Below, piece after piece: positions 16,513 through 25,292 of a stretch of DNA of 64,000 nucleotides. Under the pieces are notes generated by a model that saw only the letters and a list, made by a program, of their open reading frames with translations, did no database searches and was not told the DNA's origin. Position numbers and translations under genes: made by a program. The stretch's first letter is position 1. Every line of letters starts with the position of its first letter. The stretch spans positions 558,001 to 622,000 of the forward strand of contig CAVQNQ010000002.1 of assembly GCA_963714205.1 (NCBI GenBank), given 5' to 3'. The stretch comes from CAVQNQ01 sp963714205 (lineage in GTDB: Bacteria > Acidobacteriota > Terriglobia > Bryobacterales > Bryobacteraceae).

Positions 16513-19157
16513 TGGGATTTTTCCGGCGATTCGTAAACGTGTTCCGGTCCGCGCGTCTCGACCGCGATTTCGACGACGAACTCGCGTTCCATCGCGAAAT
16601 GCGCCTTCGCAAGGCGCGCGAACAAGGGCTCGGCCGCGCCGGGGCGGAACGGGAGACCGCCATTCGCATGGGCAACCGAACGGTAGCGAAAGAGGAAATG
16701 CGCGACGCCCGCGTGCTCGGCTGGCTGGCGTCCGGGCTGCAGGATCTCCGCCACGGCGCGGTTCTGCTGCGCCGCGACGCGGGAATATCCGCGCTCATCA
16801 TTGTAGTGCTGGCGCTGGGGATCGGCGGCAACGCGGCCATCTTCACGCTGCTCAAGGCCGCATTCCTCGACCCGCTGCCATATCGCGACGCGGGCCGGCT
16901 GATCACCATCACGGAACATAACGGCTGGATTCCAAGCGTCTCGGAGTTCATTGAGATCCGCGCGCGAACGCGCACGCTGGAACAGGCCGCCTTCGCCGAG
17001 CACGTCGATATGCAACTCACCGGGACCGGCGAGCCCGCGCGTGTCTTCGTGGCGCGCGTCTCGGCCTCTTTCTTTCCGCTGCTGAGTGTCAATCCGCAGT
17101 TGGGCAGAACGTTCCTCGACGAGGAGAACCGGCCCGGCCGCGCGCCGGCGGTCATCCTTACCGACGCGTTCTGGAAATCCAGACTTGGGGCCGACCCCCG
17201 CGCGGTCGGCAGCTCGCTGCGCCTCGATGGCCAGCCCGCCGAGGTTGTGGGTGTGCTCCCGCCTGGTTTCCATTTCGATTACCCGACGCTGCGCATCCCC
17301 GAGCCGGTGGACATCTACGTCCCGTATCCCATCGATTTCTCAGCGCCTTTTACTTCGGGTGGAAGCGGCCTCGGTGTGCCGGTTCGCCTGATCGGCCGAT
17401 TGCGGGAAGGCGTCACGCTGGCGCAGGCGGAAGCCGATGTGCGGGGCATCGCTCACGCCCTGACGCGCGAGCATCCCTCGGCATTCCCCAATCCGCAACA
17501 CGATCCGAGCCTCTTTACTTTCGACATTCTGCCGCTGCGCGATGCCATTGTCGGGACGCAGCGTTCGCTACTGTGGTTGCTCCTCGGAAGCGTCGGTGTC
17601 TTGCTGCTGATCGGTTGCGCGAATGCGGCGCAACTTCTGCTGGCGCGCGCGCTGCAACGCGGACGCGAAGTGGCGATCCGCTCGGCATTGGGCGCGAGCC
17701 GGCTGCGGCTCATCCGGCAGTTCTTTTTGGAAGCGCTGGTGCTCGCGGTCTGCGGTGGGGCGGCCGGGCTGCTGGCGGCCGGAGGGATCGCGAGCATTCT
17801 CATTCGATTGCTGCCGGAACCGAGCCCGCTGCTCGCTTCAGCCCATCTGGATGCGGGGGCTATCGCTTTCACGCTGGCGATCTCGGTCATTTCGGCCATC
17901 CTGTTCGCGATCGTCCCTGCGGTCAAAGGCAGCCGGTGGGCACCCGGGCCGAATCTCGTCTCCCGTGCCACCATGGGCATGGGAAACCGCTGGCGCCACA
18001 TCATGATCGCCATCGAAGCAGCGCTCTCGGTTTTTCTGTTGTGCGGTGCCGGGCTGATCGCCCAGAACCTGTGGGCGCTGGTGGCTACGCCCATGGGCTT
18101 CGATGGGAACCACGTCCTGGTCATGCGACTGAAGCTGCCCGCGCACCATGAGAACACCGTCGATCCGAAGGCGGGGCCGGTGTTTCAGGAGTATGTTGAT
18201 AAGATCGAAGCCATCCCGGGAGTGGAAGCCGCCGCCACGGTGACCGGGCCGCCGTTGCGGCCGGCGCGAGGAGGTCCCGACTCGCTGATCGGAGTAACCG
18301 ATGCGACGGGCGCACCGAAGATGGTCGTCTCGTTGAATCACCAGGTCAGCTCGGACTACTTTCGCGCACTGCGCATCCCGCTTCTGGCCGGGCGCACCCT
18401 TCGCAGTGACGATGCGGGGAATCACATCACGGTGGCGGTCGTGAACCAGGAGTTCGCGCGACGTTTCGGACTCGGCGCGGACGTAGTGGGCAAACAGATC
18501 GACGACGGGCCGGAGGTGCCCATCACGATCATAGGAATAGTCGGCAGCGTCCGGACGCGCGGCCTGCAAATCGATCCGTTCCCCGAAGTGTATCTCTCCT
18601 CATTGCAGCTTTCCTGGGCGAACACGTACCTGGTAATTCGCTCCGCGCTTCCGCCGGGTCAATTGTTGAAACAGGCAAAAGCGGCGATTGCGTCGGCCAA
18701 CTCCGAGCAGCCGGTGTTCGGCGTCCAGACCATGCGGGAATTCATCGCAGACGAGCTGGCCGGTCCGCGCTTCGACGCCTTCCTCATCGGCGCCTTCGCC
18801 CTGCTCGCCGTGGCCATGGCGGCTGCGGGAATGTACAGCGTGATCTCCTGCCTCATCTCGCAGCGCACTGGCGAGATCGCCATTCGGTTGGCATTGGGCG
18901 CGCCGGGCACAGCAATCGTCCGGGCCGTTCTGGGAACCACGGCCGCCTGGCTGATCGCGGGGCTGGCGTGTGGTTTAGGGTTGGGACTCGCCACCCGAAA
19001 GACGGTTGGCGCACTTTCCAGCACCGCGGTCGAAGGGTCGCCATGGATGTATGTCTCAGTGGTGCTGTTCTTTTTCATGGTGAGTCTGGTGGCCGCCTAC
19101 CTGCCCATGCGGCGGATCGCCGGCTGCGATCCCGCCGCGGCTTTGCGCTGCGAATAG
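16512..19157 (+). CDS. ABC transporter permease of the ADOP type (MacB/FtsX-like)
   Basis: A membrane protein of about 881 residues. The N-terminal 80 residues form the charged ADOP-specific segment (FVNVFRSARLDRDFDDELAF). A MacB periplasmic-core domain follows the first membrane helix (LIIVVLALGIGGNAAIFTLL), then an FtsX block with REVAIRSALGASRLRLIRQFF, a second MacB core, and a final FtsX block with GEIAIRLALGAPGTAIVRAV. The duplicated core-plus-FtsX layout defines acidobacterial duplicated orphan permeases, which are encoded without an adjacent ATPase, as here. The ATG at 16512 overlaps the padR stop. Export of a peptide, lipid or drug is inferred from MacB homology; the substrate is unknown. 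Confidence 0.93.
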   Translation: MGFFRRFVNVFRSARLDRDFDDELAFHREMRLRKAREQGLGRAGAERETAIRMGNRTVAKEEMRDARVLGWLASGLQDLRHGAVLLRRDAGISALIIVVLALGIGGNAAIFTLLKAAFLDPLPYRDAGRLITITEHNGWIPSVSEFIEIRARTRTLEQAAFAEHVDMQLTGTGEPARVFVARVSASFFPLLSVNPQLGRTFLDEENRPGRAPAVILTDAFWKSRLGADPRAVGSSLRLDGQPAEVVGVLPPGFHFDYPTLRIPEPVDIYVPYPIDFSAPFTSGGSGLGVPVRLIGRLREGVTLAQAEADVRGIAHALTREHPSAFPNPQHDPSLFTFDILPLRDAIVGTQRSLLWLLLGSVGVLLLIGCANAAQLLLARALQRGREVAIRSALGASRLRLIRQFFLEALVLAVCGGAAGLLAAGGIASILIRLLPEPSPLLASAHLDAGAIAFTLAISVISAILFAIVPAVKGSRWAPGPNLVSRATMGMGNRWRHIMIAIEAALSVFLLCGAGLIAQNLWALVATPMGFDGNHVLVMRLKLPAHHENTVDPKAGPVFQEYVDKIEAIPGVEAAATVTGPPLRPARGGPDSLIGVTDATGAPKMVVSLNHQVSSDYFRALRIPLLAGRTLRSDDAGNHITVAVVNQEFARRFGLGADVVGKQIDDGPEVPITIIGIVGSVRTRGLQIDPFPEVYLSSLQLSWANTYLVIRSALPPGQLLKQAKAAIASANSEQPVFGVQTMREFIADELAGPRFDAFLIGAFALLAVAMAAAGMYSVISCLISQRTGEIAIRLALGAPGTAIVRAVLGTTAAWLIAGLACGLGLGLATRKTVGALSSTAVEGSPWMYVSVVLFFFMVSLVAAYLPMRRIAGCDPAAALRCE

Positions 19158-19259
19158 AGGCTCTTTCGCCGGCGCCTACGCTACGGGATCACTACCTAAT
19201 CCGCGCGATGGCGCATTGAGCGCCCGCCGCTTCGAAAGAGGCCAGCTACAATCTACGTT

Positions 19260-20498
19260 ATGAACCGCCGCGATTTTCTTAAGTTCATGACCGGCAGCGC
19301 TCTCCTGACAAGTCAGGCACTCCGCGCATGGGGCGCCTCGGATATCGGCTCTGAAATCCTGGAATACAAGAAGCCGGTTTTCAACCTGCACAAGTTCTTC
19401 GATGCGCCCGTCAAGATCGCATCGATCGAACTGCTTCAGGCATACGGCCAGTTCTTCCTCCGGACTCGGTCGGCTGACGGCGCCGAAGGAATCATCGAGA
19501 CCAAAGACATAGTCGATTACATCCAGATCCTGGCGCACCGCGTCATGCCGCACTTCCTGGGCAGGGACGCGCGCGACCTGGAACACCTGGTGGACGAGGT
19601 CTATGTTACGAACTCGAATTACAAGCTGGCGGGGCAGGAATTCTGGTGTCCGGTGGCTTACATCGAGCAGAGCCTGTTCGACTTGATGGGGAAAGCACTG
19701 AAGAAACCGGCGGGCGAGCTGATGGGAGGAGTGCTGCGGAAGGAGATCCCGGTTTATCTTTCGGGCTCGGGACGCGAGACCACCGCGGAGGAAGAGGTCG
19801 ATATCTACGTACGCGAGGTGGAGAGGACCGGGGCCAAGGCTGTGAAATTCAAAATCGGCGGCCGGATGAGCGATAACCGCGACGCTGCCCCCGAACGCAC
19901 CAACAAGCTGCTGGAATTGGCCACTCAGAAGCTTGCCGGTAAGGTGACGTTGATGGCCGATGCCAACGGCTCGTACGACGCCGAGAACGCGATCGAAATC
20001 GGCAAACGGCTGCAGGAGATGAAGTACCTGTGGTTTGAGGAGCCATGTCCCTGGGAGGAGTTGAGCGAGACGAAGAAGGTTGCCGACGCACTGGATATGA
20101 AAGTGGCGTTCGGCGAGCAGGATTCCAGCCTGTGGCTGTTCCAGTGGATGATCGACAACAAGGTCATGGACGTCGTGCAGCCCGATTTGAACTATAACGG
20201 CGGTTTCATCCGGGCGGCGAAGGTGGCGCGGATGGCGCGCAAAGCGGATATGTGGATCTGCCCGCACGACACGCAGACGGGCGCGGCGGCGGTGAATATC
20301 CTGCAGTTTGCCGCGACCACTCCGAATATCGGGCCCTGGATGGAATACGTCTCCCGGAATGCGCCCAAGAAGGAACCGTGGTACGCGCCGAACTTCGACA
20401 TCAAAGACGGCGTGATTCCGGTTCCCACAGGACCGGGCATGGGCCTGGAATTCGACCTGGATTTCCTGAAGAAAGCCACGGTCGTGAAGCTCGCGTAA
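19260..20498 (+). CDS. Tat-exported enolase-superfamily (MR-type) sugar-acid dehydratase
   Basis: A 412-residue protein whose N-terminus is a twin-arginine signal (MNRRDFLKFMTGSALLTSQA). The enolase/mandelate-racemase barrel is complete: Lys196 and Lys198 in VKFKIGG, metal ligands Asp234 (MADANGSYD), Glu260 (WFEEP) and Glu286 (FGEQDSS), and the His-Asp dyad Asp309 (QPDLNYNGG) and His336 (CPHDTQTG). Family members dehydrate aldonic or uronic acids such as galactonate or gluconate to 2-keto-3-deoxy acids. The Tat signal implies action in the periplasm after folding with its metal. The gene stands convergent to a PQQ dehydrogenase and close to a Tat-exported DapA-type enzyme, which supports a sugar-acid pathway. 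The exact substrate is not readable. Confidence 0.88.
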   Translation: MNRRDFLKFMTGSALLTSQALRAWGASDIGSEILEYKKPVFNLHKFFDAPVKIASIELLQAYGQFFLRTRSADGAEGIIETKDIVDYIQILAHRVMPHFLGRDARDLEHLVDEVYVTNSNYKLAGQEFWCPVAYIEQSLFDLMGKALKKPAGELMGGVLRKEIPVYLSGSGRETTAEEEVDIYVREVERTGAKAVKFKIGGRMSDNRDAAPERTNKLLELATQKLAGKVTLMADANGSYDAENAIEIGKRLQEMKYLWFEEPCPWEELSETKKVADALDMKVAFGEQDSSLWLFQWMIDNKVMDVVQPDLNYNGGFIRAAKVARMARKADMWICPHDTQTGAAAVNILQFAATTPNIGPWMEYVSRNAPKKEPWYAPNFDIKDGVIPVPTGPGMGLEFDLDFLKKATVVKLA

Positions 20499-20510
20499 GC
20501 CTTCGTTCGC

Positions 20511-22046
20511 TTACTTGTCCGGCAGCCCGAAGGAGAGGATGTTCGCGCCCGCCGCGATCGCCACATACTGGTGGCCATCCACCGTATACGTCATGGGCGA
20601 GCCTTTCCAGGTATTCCCGGATTCGAAGTGCCACAAAGTGGCTCCCGTCTTGGCATCTACCGCCGCGAAGCCGCCGCTCGATTCGCCATAGAACACCAGC
20701 CCGCCGGCCGTCGCGAGAACCCCGGAGTAGTTCCGCTCGGCCGGACCGATCTGCGGGATCTCCCAGGCAATCGCTCCCGTCTCGATGTTCAGCGCCCGCA
20801 GGTACTTCATGGCGGGATCTTTGGGATCGTTTAGAAATCCGAAGCCGCCCTGCTTGGCCTGCCGGTACAAGCCGCAGTCTTCCACCACCATTACGTAGTA
20901 GAGCCCTGTCAAGGGACTAAATGCGGGAGAATACCAATTCGTGGCGCCGCGCACGGCCGGACAGGTTCTCACCTCGCCTGCCTTGGTTTCATTGTTAGGC
21001 GTCAGAATGGGGCGTCCCTTATCGTCGAGGCCGCTGGACCAGGTCAGCTTCTTGACGAATGGTTTGCCGAACAGAAATTTGCCGTCGGTCCGGTCGAGCA
21101 CGTAGAAATAGCCGTTTCGATTGGCATGCAACAAGAGCTTGCGGTCGCTGCCGTGATATTTCGCGTCCACCAGCACCGGCGGCTGAACCGCGTCCCAATC
21201 ATGCAGGTCGTGCGGCGTGTACTGGAAATACCAGCGCAGTTGCCCGGTCTTGGGATCCAGCGCCAGGTCGCTGTTGGTGTAAAGATTGTCGCCGCCGCGC
21301 TCCGTGCCGTCGGTGTCGGGATACGGGTTCCCGGTGGGCCAGTAGAGCAGCCCCGTTTCGGGATCGTAGGTGCCGGTGAGCCAGGTAGGGCCGCCGCGAC
21401 CCTCCACGACGTTGCCTTGCCAGGTTTCCGAACCGGGCTCGCCGGGATTGGGAACCGTCCAGAATCGCCATGCGAGTTCGCCGGTGGCCGCTTTCCACGC
21501 GCCGACAAAACCGCGGATGCCATCGTCGCCGCCGGCAACTCCGGAAATCACCAGGTTGCCGATGACCAGCGGCGCCGACGTGGCCCCGTAGTGCTGCGCG
21601 GTTTCCGGCATGAAGACGTCCCAAAGCAGCGCCCCCGTGAGCCGGTTCAGGCACAGCAGGTGGGCGTTATCCGTGGCGAAAAAGACGCGGTCTCCCAGCA
21701 GCGCCACGCCCCGGTTCGCGCCGATGGCGGCATCGTTCGCGATCGTTCCAGCGGGGGTGCGAGGGCGCGAGTAACGCCAGATCTCGCGTCCCGTCCGCGC
21801 ATCCAGCGCATACACCTGGTTCGGGCCGGTCACATACATCATGCCGCCCGAGACCAGGGGCGTCGTCTCGAGGGGTTGATACTGAATCGGATAAATCCAC
21901 CGGAGCTGCAAGCGGCCGGCGTTCGCCGCATTGATCTGCTCGAGCGGGCTGTAGCGGTTGCCGCTCAGGTTGCCGTAGTAAGTCGGCCACTCGCCCGGCT
22001 TCGGGTGCTGGATGGCTTCGAACTCGGCGGGAGAAGGATCCGCCAT
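20511..22046 (-). CDS. PQQ-dependent dehydrogenase, beta-propeller part (separated from its cytochrome part by a frameshift)
   Basis: This 511-residue open frame is an eight-bladed quinoprotein propeller. Typical blade motifs are GLYYVMVVEDCGLY, YALDARTGREIWRYSRP, NLALDPKTG-like SDLALDPKTGQLRWYFQYTP, DLHDWDAVQPPVLVDA and FAAVDAKTGATLWHF. The opening PTYYGNLSGNRYSPLEQINA is the usual start of the propeller in acidobacterial cytochrome-PQQ fusions, so the ATG at 22046 is probably not a true start. In the same frame a TGA occurs a few codons upstream, while the cytochrome part reaches the same place in another frame. The enzyme oxidises a sugar or alcohol in the periplasm and passes electrons to c-type cytochrome. 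It is convergent with the enolase-type gene. Confidence 0.85.
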   Translation of the reverse strand: MADPSPAEFEAIQHPKPGEWPTYYGNLSGNRYSPLEQINAANAGRLQLRWIYPIQYQPLETTPLVSGGMMYVTGPNQVYALDARTGREIWRYSRPRTPAGTIANDAAIGANRGVALLGDRVFFATDNAHLLCLNRLTGALLWDVFMPETAQHYGATSAPLVIGNLVISGVAGGDDGIRGFVGAWKAATGELAWRFWTVPNPGEPGSETWQGNVVEGRGGPTWLTGTYDPETGLLYWPTGNPYPDTDGTERGGDNLYTNSDLALDPKTGQLRWYFQYTPHDLHDWDAVQPPVLVDAKYHGSDRKLLLHANRNGYFYVLDRTDGKFLFGKPFVKKLTWSSGLDDKGRPILTPNNETKAGEVRTCPAVRGATNWYSPAFSPLTGLYYVMVVEDCGLYRQAKQGGFGFLNDPKDPAMKYLRALNIETGAIAWEIPQIGPAERNYSGVLATAGGLVFYGESSGGFAAVDAKTGATLWHFESGNTWKGSPMTYTVDGHQYVAIAAGANILSFGLPDK

Positions 22047-22074
22047 CGGGACCTTGAGTGCACCGGCGGGCGAG

Positions 22075-22788
22075 CCCCAGGCGGCTCAAGTACGCCAGCA
22101 GGTCGCGCTGTTCGTCGGCGGATGCATGCAGGGGCGGCATCAGCGAAGCTTCTTCGGTTTGGATCGCGCTGTAATCGGCGTCGGTCAACAGCCGCATACC
22201 GCCATCCAGCGTTTCGAGTTGCAGGTCGTGGCTTCCCCTGCTGCGCGCGAAACCGCGCAGCTTCCCGCCATCCTTGAGCGTGACATCCACTACCGCATAT
22301 CCCGCCGCGATGCGCGCGCTGGGATCGGTCAGCGACTGCTCCAGTTCCGGCAACGTGGACTGGCGAGCGACGTTCGAAAGATCGGGACCGGTCGAGCCGC
22401 CGCGGCCCGCGACGGCGTGGCATCCGCTGCAACCGCCCCCGCCGAAGAAGAAGCGTTCCCCCGCCGCCGCATCGCCCGGTGGTTTGGTGTCGAACGCATT
22501 GGCATTCAGGGAGCGGACGTAATCGGCCAGAGTGGCCACTTCGGGCGCGGGAAGCGCGAATCCAGGCATGCCACCGGGAGTTCCATTCCGAATGGTATTG
22601 GCGATATCGCTGGGGCTGCGCATCCTCAGCCGCCGGTTGCCCAGCAAGGCCGGCCCCCGGTCGGTCCCACCCGCATCCGCTCCATGGCAGACGCCGCAAC
22701 GCTGCTCAAACGATTGCCTGGCGGAGTTCGGTTGCGCGGGAAGCGAAACCGCCATTACAAATGCGAACAAGAAAATTCGTTTCAACAT
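22075..22788 (-). CDS. Diheme cytochrome c part of the PQQ dehydrogenase (frameshifted fusion)
   Basis: The protein starts at 22788 with a signal peptide (MLKRIFLFAFVMAVSLPAQ) and has two c-heme sites, RCGVCHGAD and GCSGCHAVAG. Next comes a domain ending in LYRLTDAD-like LLTDADYSAIQTEE and then LLAYLSRLG. The homology ends near 22078; beyond it the frame runs on as Arg/Pro-rich nonsense to 21667. Removing one G from the GGGG run (CCCC at 22075-22078 on the plus strand) joins LAYLSRLG to SPAGALKVPMADPS and makes one protein of about 758 residues, the layout common in this phylum. The hemes would carry electrons from PQQ to the respiratory chain. Confidence 0.82.
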
Positions 22789-22892
22789 TGAATTTGAAAA
22801 GCCGCGTCAGAAAGCCGCCCGGCGATTAAACGGTCCGCCGTTTGCGCGCGGAGCGGATCGTCCATCATGCGCCGCTGTTGTGTTGGGTATCG

Positions 22893-23981
22893 CTACCCTC
22901 GCAGATACGGCTTCAGATACGTATTCAGAGCGTCGCGGATATCTTTCTTGCCGGCTTCGTCCAGCGGCAGGCCGCGTCCGCCCTCGCCCCCGGGTCCACC
23001 CGGGCCGCGCCCCGCGCCGCCTCGCCCACCGCCCGCCGCGCCTCGACCGCCCTCGCCGCCGGACATCGACATGGCTCGCGTGATGGTGCCCTCCTTAAAT
23101 ACGCCGCGGGCAATCAGCACGTACGAACCGGCGTTGGGGATGCTTTCGAACGCCAGCACACGCCCGAACATATCGAACGCTTCCCGTTTCTGCCCGGCGT
23201 GCCAGAGATCGAAGGCCTGCGCGTAAATATCCGCGAGGCCCGCGGTGGGGCAATGCCCCATAAAGCCGCGTTCCATTTCGGTGATCATGGTGCGGACGCC
23301 GTTGCCCGAGAAGACATTCAATTTTCCGCCCGTCCGTTCCAGGATCTCCCGCACCCGCAGCAGCGGGTTTCCGGCTTCATCCTTGATCACCCGCATGGTG
23401 GGGATCTCGTTGAACATCCGCACGATCAGGTCAACGCTCATGTCGCCCCTGCTCTGCACGAAAAGCGGAAGATCGGTGGCCTTTCCAATGGCCTTGTAAT
23501 ACTCGAGCATGGCCGCGTCGTCGGCCTTTTCCGGAGGCAGCGAGACGATCGCATCCGCCCCGTGCTGTGCCGCGTGCTTGGCGTAATCCAGTGAGCCATT
23601 AAGGTCGCCGCCCATCGTCTGGACGCCAATTACCAGGGCGGTCTTGCCGCCCTTTCCGGCGGCCAAAATCGTCTCGGCGCCATCGAGGCGTTCTTTCTGG
23701 CTGAGACCCGCCCAGCCGCTGGCGATTTGCGGCCACACGAAGCCATGCACGCCGCCGCGATTGCAGAATTTGACTTCCGACGCCAGGCCATCCAGGTCCA
23801 GTTTATTGTCCGGCGTGCAAGGCGTTTGCGCGATCGGAAACAGCCCCCGCAGGGGCTTGCCTTCCGCGGCGGCGAAGCTGGTATTGGCGAATGCCAACGA
23901 CACAGCGCCTACGCCCAACTGACGCAGAAATTCGCGCCGTCCGCGCATTGGGAAACGATGGTTCGCTACGTAGCTCGTCAT
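22893..23981 (-). CDS. Tat-exported dihydrodipicolinate synthase/aldolase family protein with Gly-rich insert
   Basis: A 362-residue class I aldolase-fold protein. The start at 23981 is set by a perfect AGGAGG seven bases upstream; the longer frame has no such site. The N-terminus has a twin-arginine signal (MRGRREFLRQLGVGAVSLAF). The barrel resembles DapA, NanA and KDG aldolases, with the Schiff-base Lys200 in RVIKDEAGNP. The usual Tyr before it is not obvious: the region reads LFVQSRGDMS. Residues 308-337 are an unusual Gly/Arg-rich insert before the last helix. Export plus the neighbouring exported dehydratase and PQQ enzyme suggest cleavage of a 2-keto-3-deoxy acid in the periplasm. This is inference; it could instead bind or hydrate another 2-keto acid. 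Confidence 0.85.
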   Translation of the reverse strand: MTSYVANHRFPMRGRREFLRQLGVGAVSLAFANTSFAAAEGKPLRGLFPIAQTPCTPDNKLDLDGLASEVKFCNRGGVHGFVWPQIASGWAGLSQKERLDGAETILAAGKGGKTALVIGVQTMGGDLNGSLDYAKHAAQHGADAIVSLPPEKADDAAMLEYYKAIGKATDLPLFVQSRGDMSVDLIVRMFNEIPTMRVIKDEAGNPLLRVREILERTGGKLNVFSGNGVRTMITEMERGFMGHCPTAGLADIYAQAFDLWHAGQKREAFDMFGRVLAFESIPNAGSYVLIARGVFKEGTITRAMSMSGGEGGRGAAGGGRGGAGRGPGGPGGEGGRGLPLDEAGKKDIRDALNTYLKPYLRG

Positions 23982-24097
23982 TGTTAGCCTCCTGAAGGGC
24001 TCACGTGCAGCATATAACCGAAGCTGGGCGCCGGTCAAGCAGGAAGCCGCCGGCGCGCTTCCAATGTCGGAAGGGCTTGAGATAAACTAAACGTCCA

Positions 24098-25276
24098 GTG
24101 AAGCTCCACAAGAGAATCTGCCTCATCGCGGCGCTGGCCGCGCCCGGATTGCTGCTGTCGCAGCAGCCGGACCGCTTTGCGGCCATCGCGCCGCGCATGC
24201 GGGAGTTCGTCGACAAAGGCGAGGCTGCCGGCATCGTGACCCTGGTGGCTACCAGGGATCGCATCCTCCATCTCGCCGCCGTCGGCAAAACGGACATGCA
24301 AAAGGACCGGAAGATGCAAACCGGCGACATCTTCTGGATCGCCTCGATGAGCAAACCGATTACCTCCGTGTGCATCGCCATTCTGGTGGACGACGGCAAG
24401 CTGAAGTTTGACGACCCATTGGCCAGCCATCTGCCGGAATTCGCCGGCCTGATGGTGAACGAGAATGGCCAGAGCGTGAAGCCGTCCCGCCCCATTACCT
24501 TGCGCGACGTGATGACGCACACCAGCGGATTCGGGGAGATGAGCAGCCGCGAACCACACCTCACCCTGGCCGAAACCAGCGTCAAGCTATCCCAGCAGCC
24601 GCTGCGCTTCCAGCCGGGAAGCCGCTGGGCGTACTCGACGGCGGGGATGGACATTCTGGGCCGCGTGATAGAGGTAGCCAGCGGGATGCGATTTGACGAG
24701 TTTCTGCAAACGCGCGTGCTGGACCCGCTGGGAATGAAGAACACCAGCTTCTGGATCGACCCCCAAGATCTGCCGCGCTACGCTCTCAGTTACCGCTGGA
24801 ACGCGTCAGCCGGCAAGCTGGAAGAAACCACTATCTCGTATTTGTATAAGACCGCCGTGACGGACCGTCAGCGGCCGCCGCTGGGCGGAGCCGGCCTGTT
24901 CTCGACAGCCGAAGACGTCGCCCGGTTCTATCAAATGGTACTCAACCAGGGAGCGCTGAACGGCAAGCGCATCCTCAAGCCGGAGACCGTAGCGGAAATG
25001 ACGCGCAAGCAGACCGGCACGCTCAACGCCCGTCCCGGCATGCCTTGGGGCCTGGGATTCTGCGTCGTGGAAGATCCCACCAAGATGGCCGCCAACAGCA
25101 TCCTCTCGCCCGGCTCCTTCGGCCACGGCGGAGCGTTCAGCACCCAGAGCTGGGCCGACCCGGTCAAAGGCCTCGTCTGGATTGTGATGTTTCAGCGCGA
25201 TGGCAAAGGCAATCCAGACAATTCAGACGTTCGGATTGCCTTCCAGGATGCCGCGAGCCAGGGCCTCGCACAGTGA
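24098..25276 (+). CDS. Serine hydrolase of the class C beta-lactamase/esterase family
   Basis: A 392-residue protein with a signal peptide (MKLHKRICLIAALAAPGLLLS). The catalytic SxxK is Ser83-Met-Ser-Lys86 (WIASMSKPITS), the Tyr motif is WAYSTAGMDILG, and the third element is GHGGAFSTQSW. This set defines class C beta-lactamase-like esterases, peptidases and DD-carboxypeptidases. The start is a GTG at 24098, directly before the signal peptide. Lying 16 bases before a GH28 gene, it may be an esterase acting on pectin or other acylated sugars rather than an antibiotic-resistance enzyme. Both roles are compatible with the sequence. Confidence 0.88.
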   Translation: MKLHKRICLIAALAAPGLLLSQQPDRFAAIAPRMREFVDKGEAAGIVTLVATRDRILHLAAVGKTDMQKDRKMQTGDIFWIASMSKPITSVCIAILVDDGKLKFDDPLASHLPEFAGLMVNENGQSVKPSRPITLRDVMTHTSGFGEMSSREPHLTLAETSVKLSQQPLRFQPGSRWAYSTAGMDILGRVIEVASGMRFDEFLQTRVLDPLGMKNTSFWIDPQDLPRYALSYRWNASAGKLEETTISYLYKTAVTDRQRPPLGGAGLFSTAEDVARFYQMVLNQGALNGKRILKPETVAEMTRKQTGTLNARPGMPWGLGFCVVEDPTKMAANSILSPGSFGHGGAFSTQSWADPVKGLVWIVMFQRDGKGNPDNSDVRIAFQDAASQGLAQ

Positions 25277-25292
25277 AGGAGGGGGATATCCA

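Noticed and set aside
19176..20267. 363-residue open frame antisense to the enolase-superfamily gene
   Set aside because: Shadow of a gene with all catalytic residues present.
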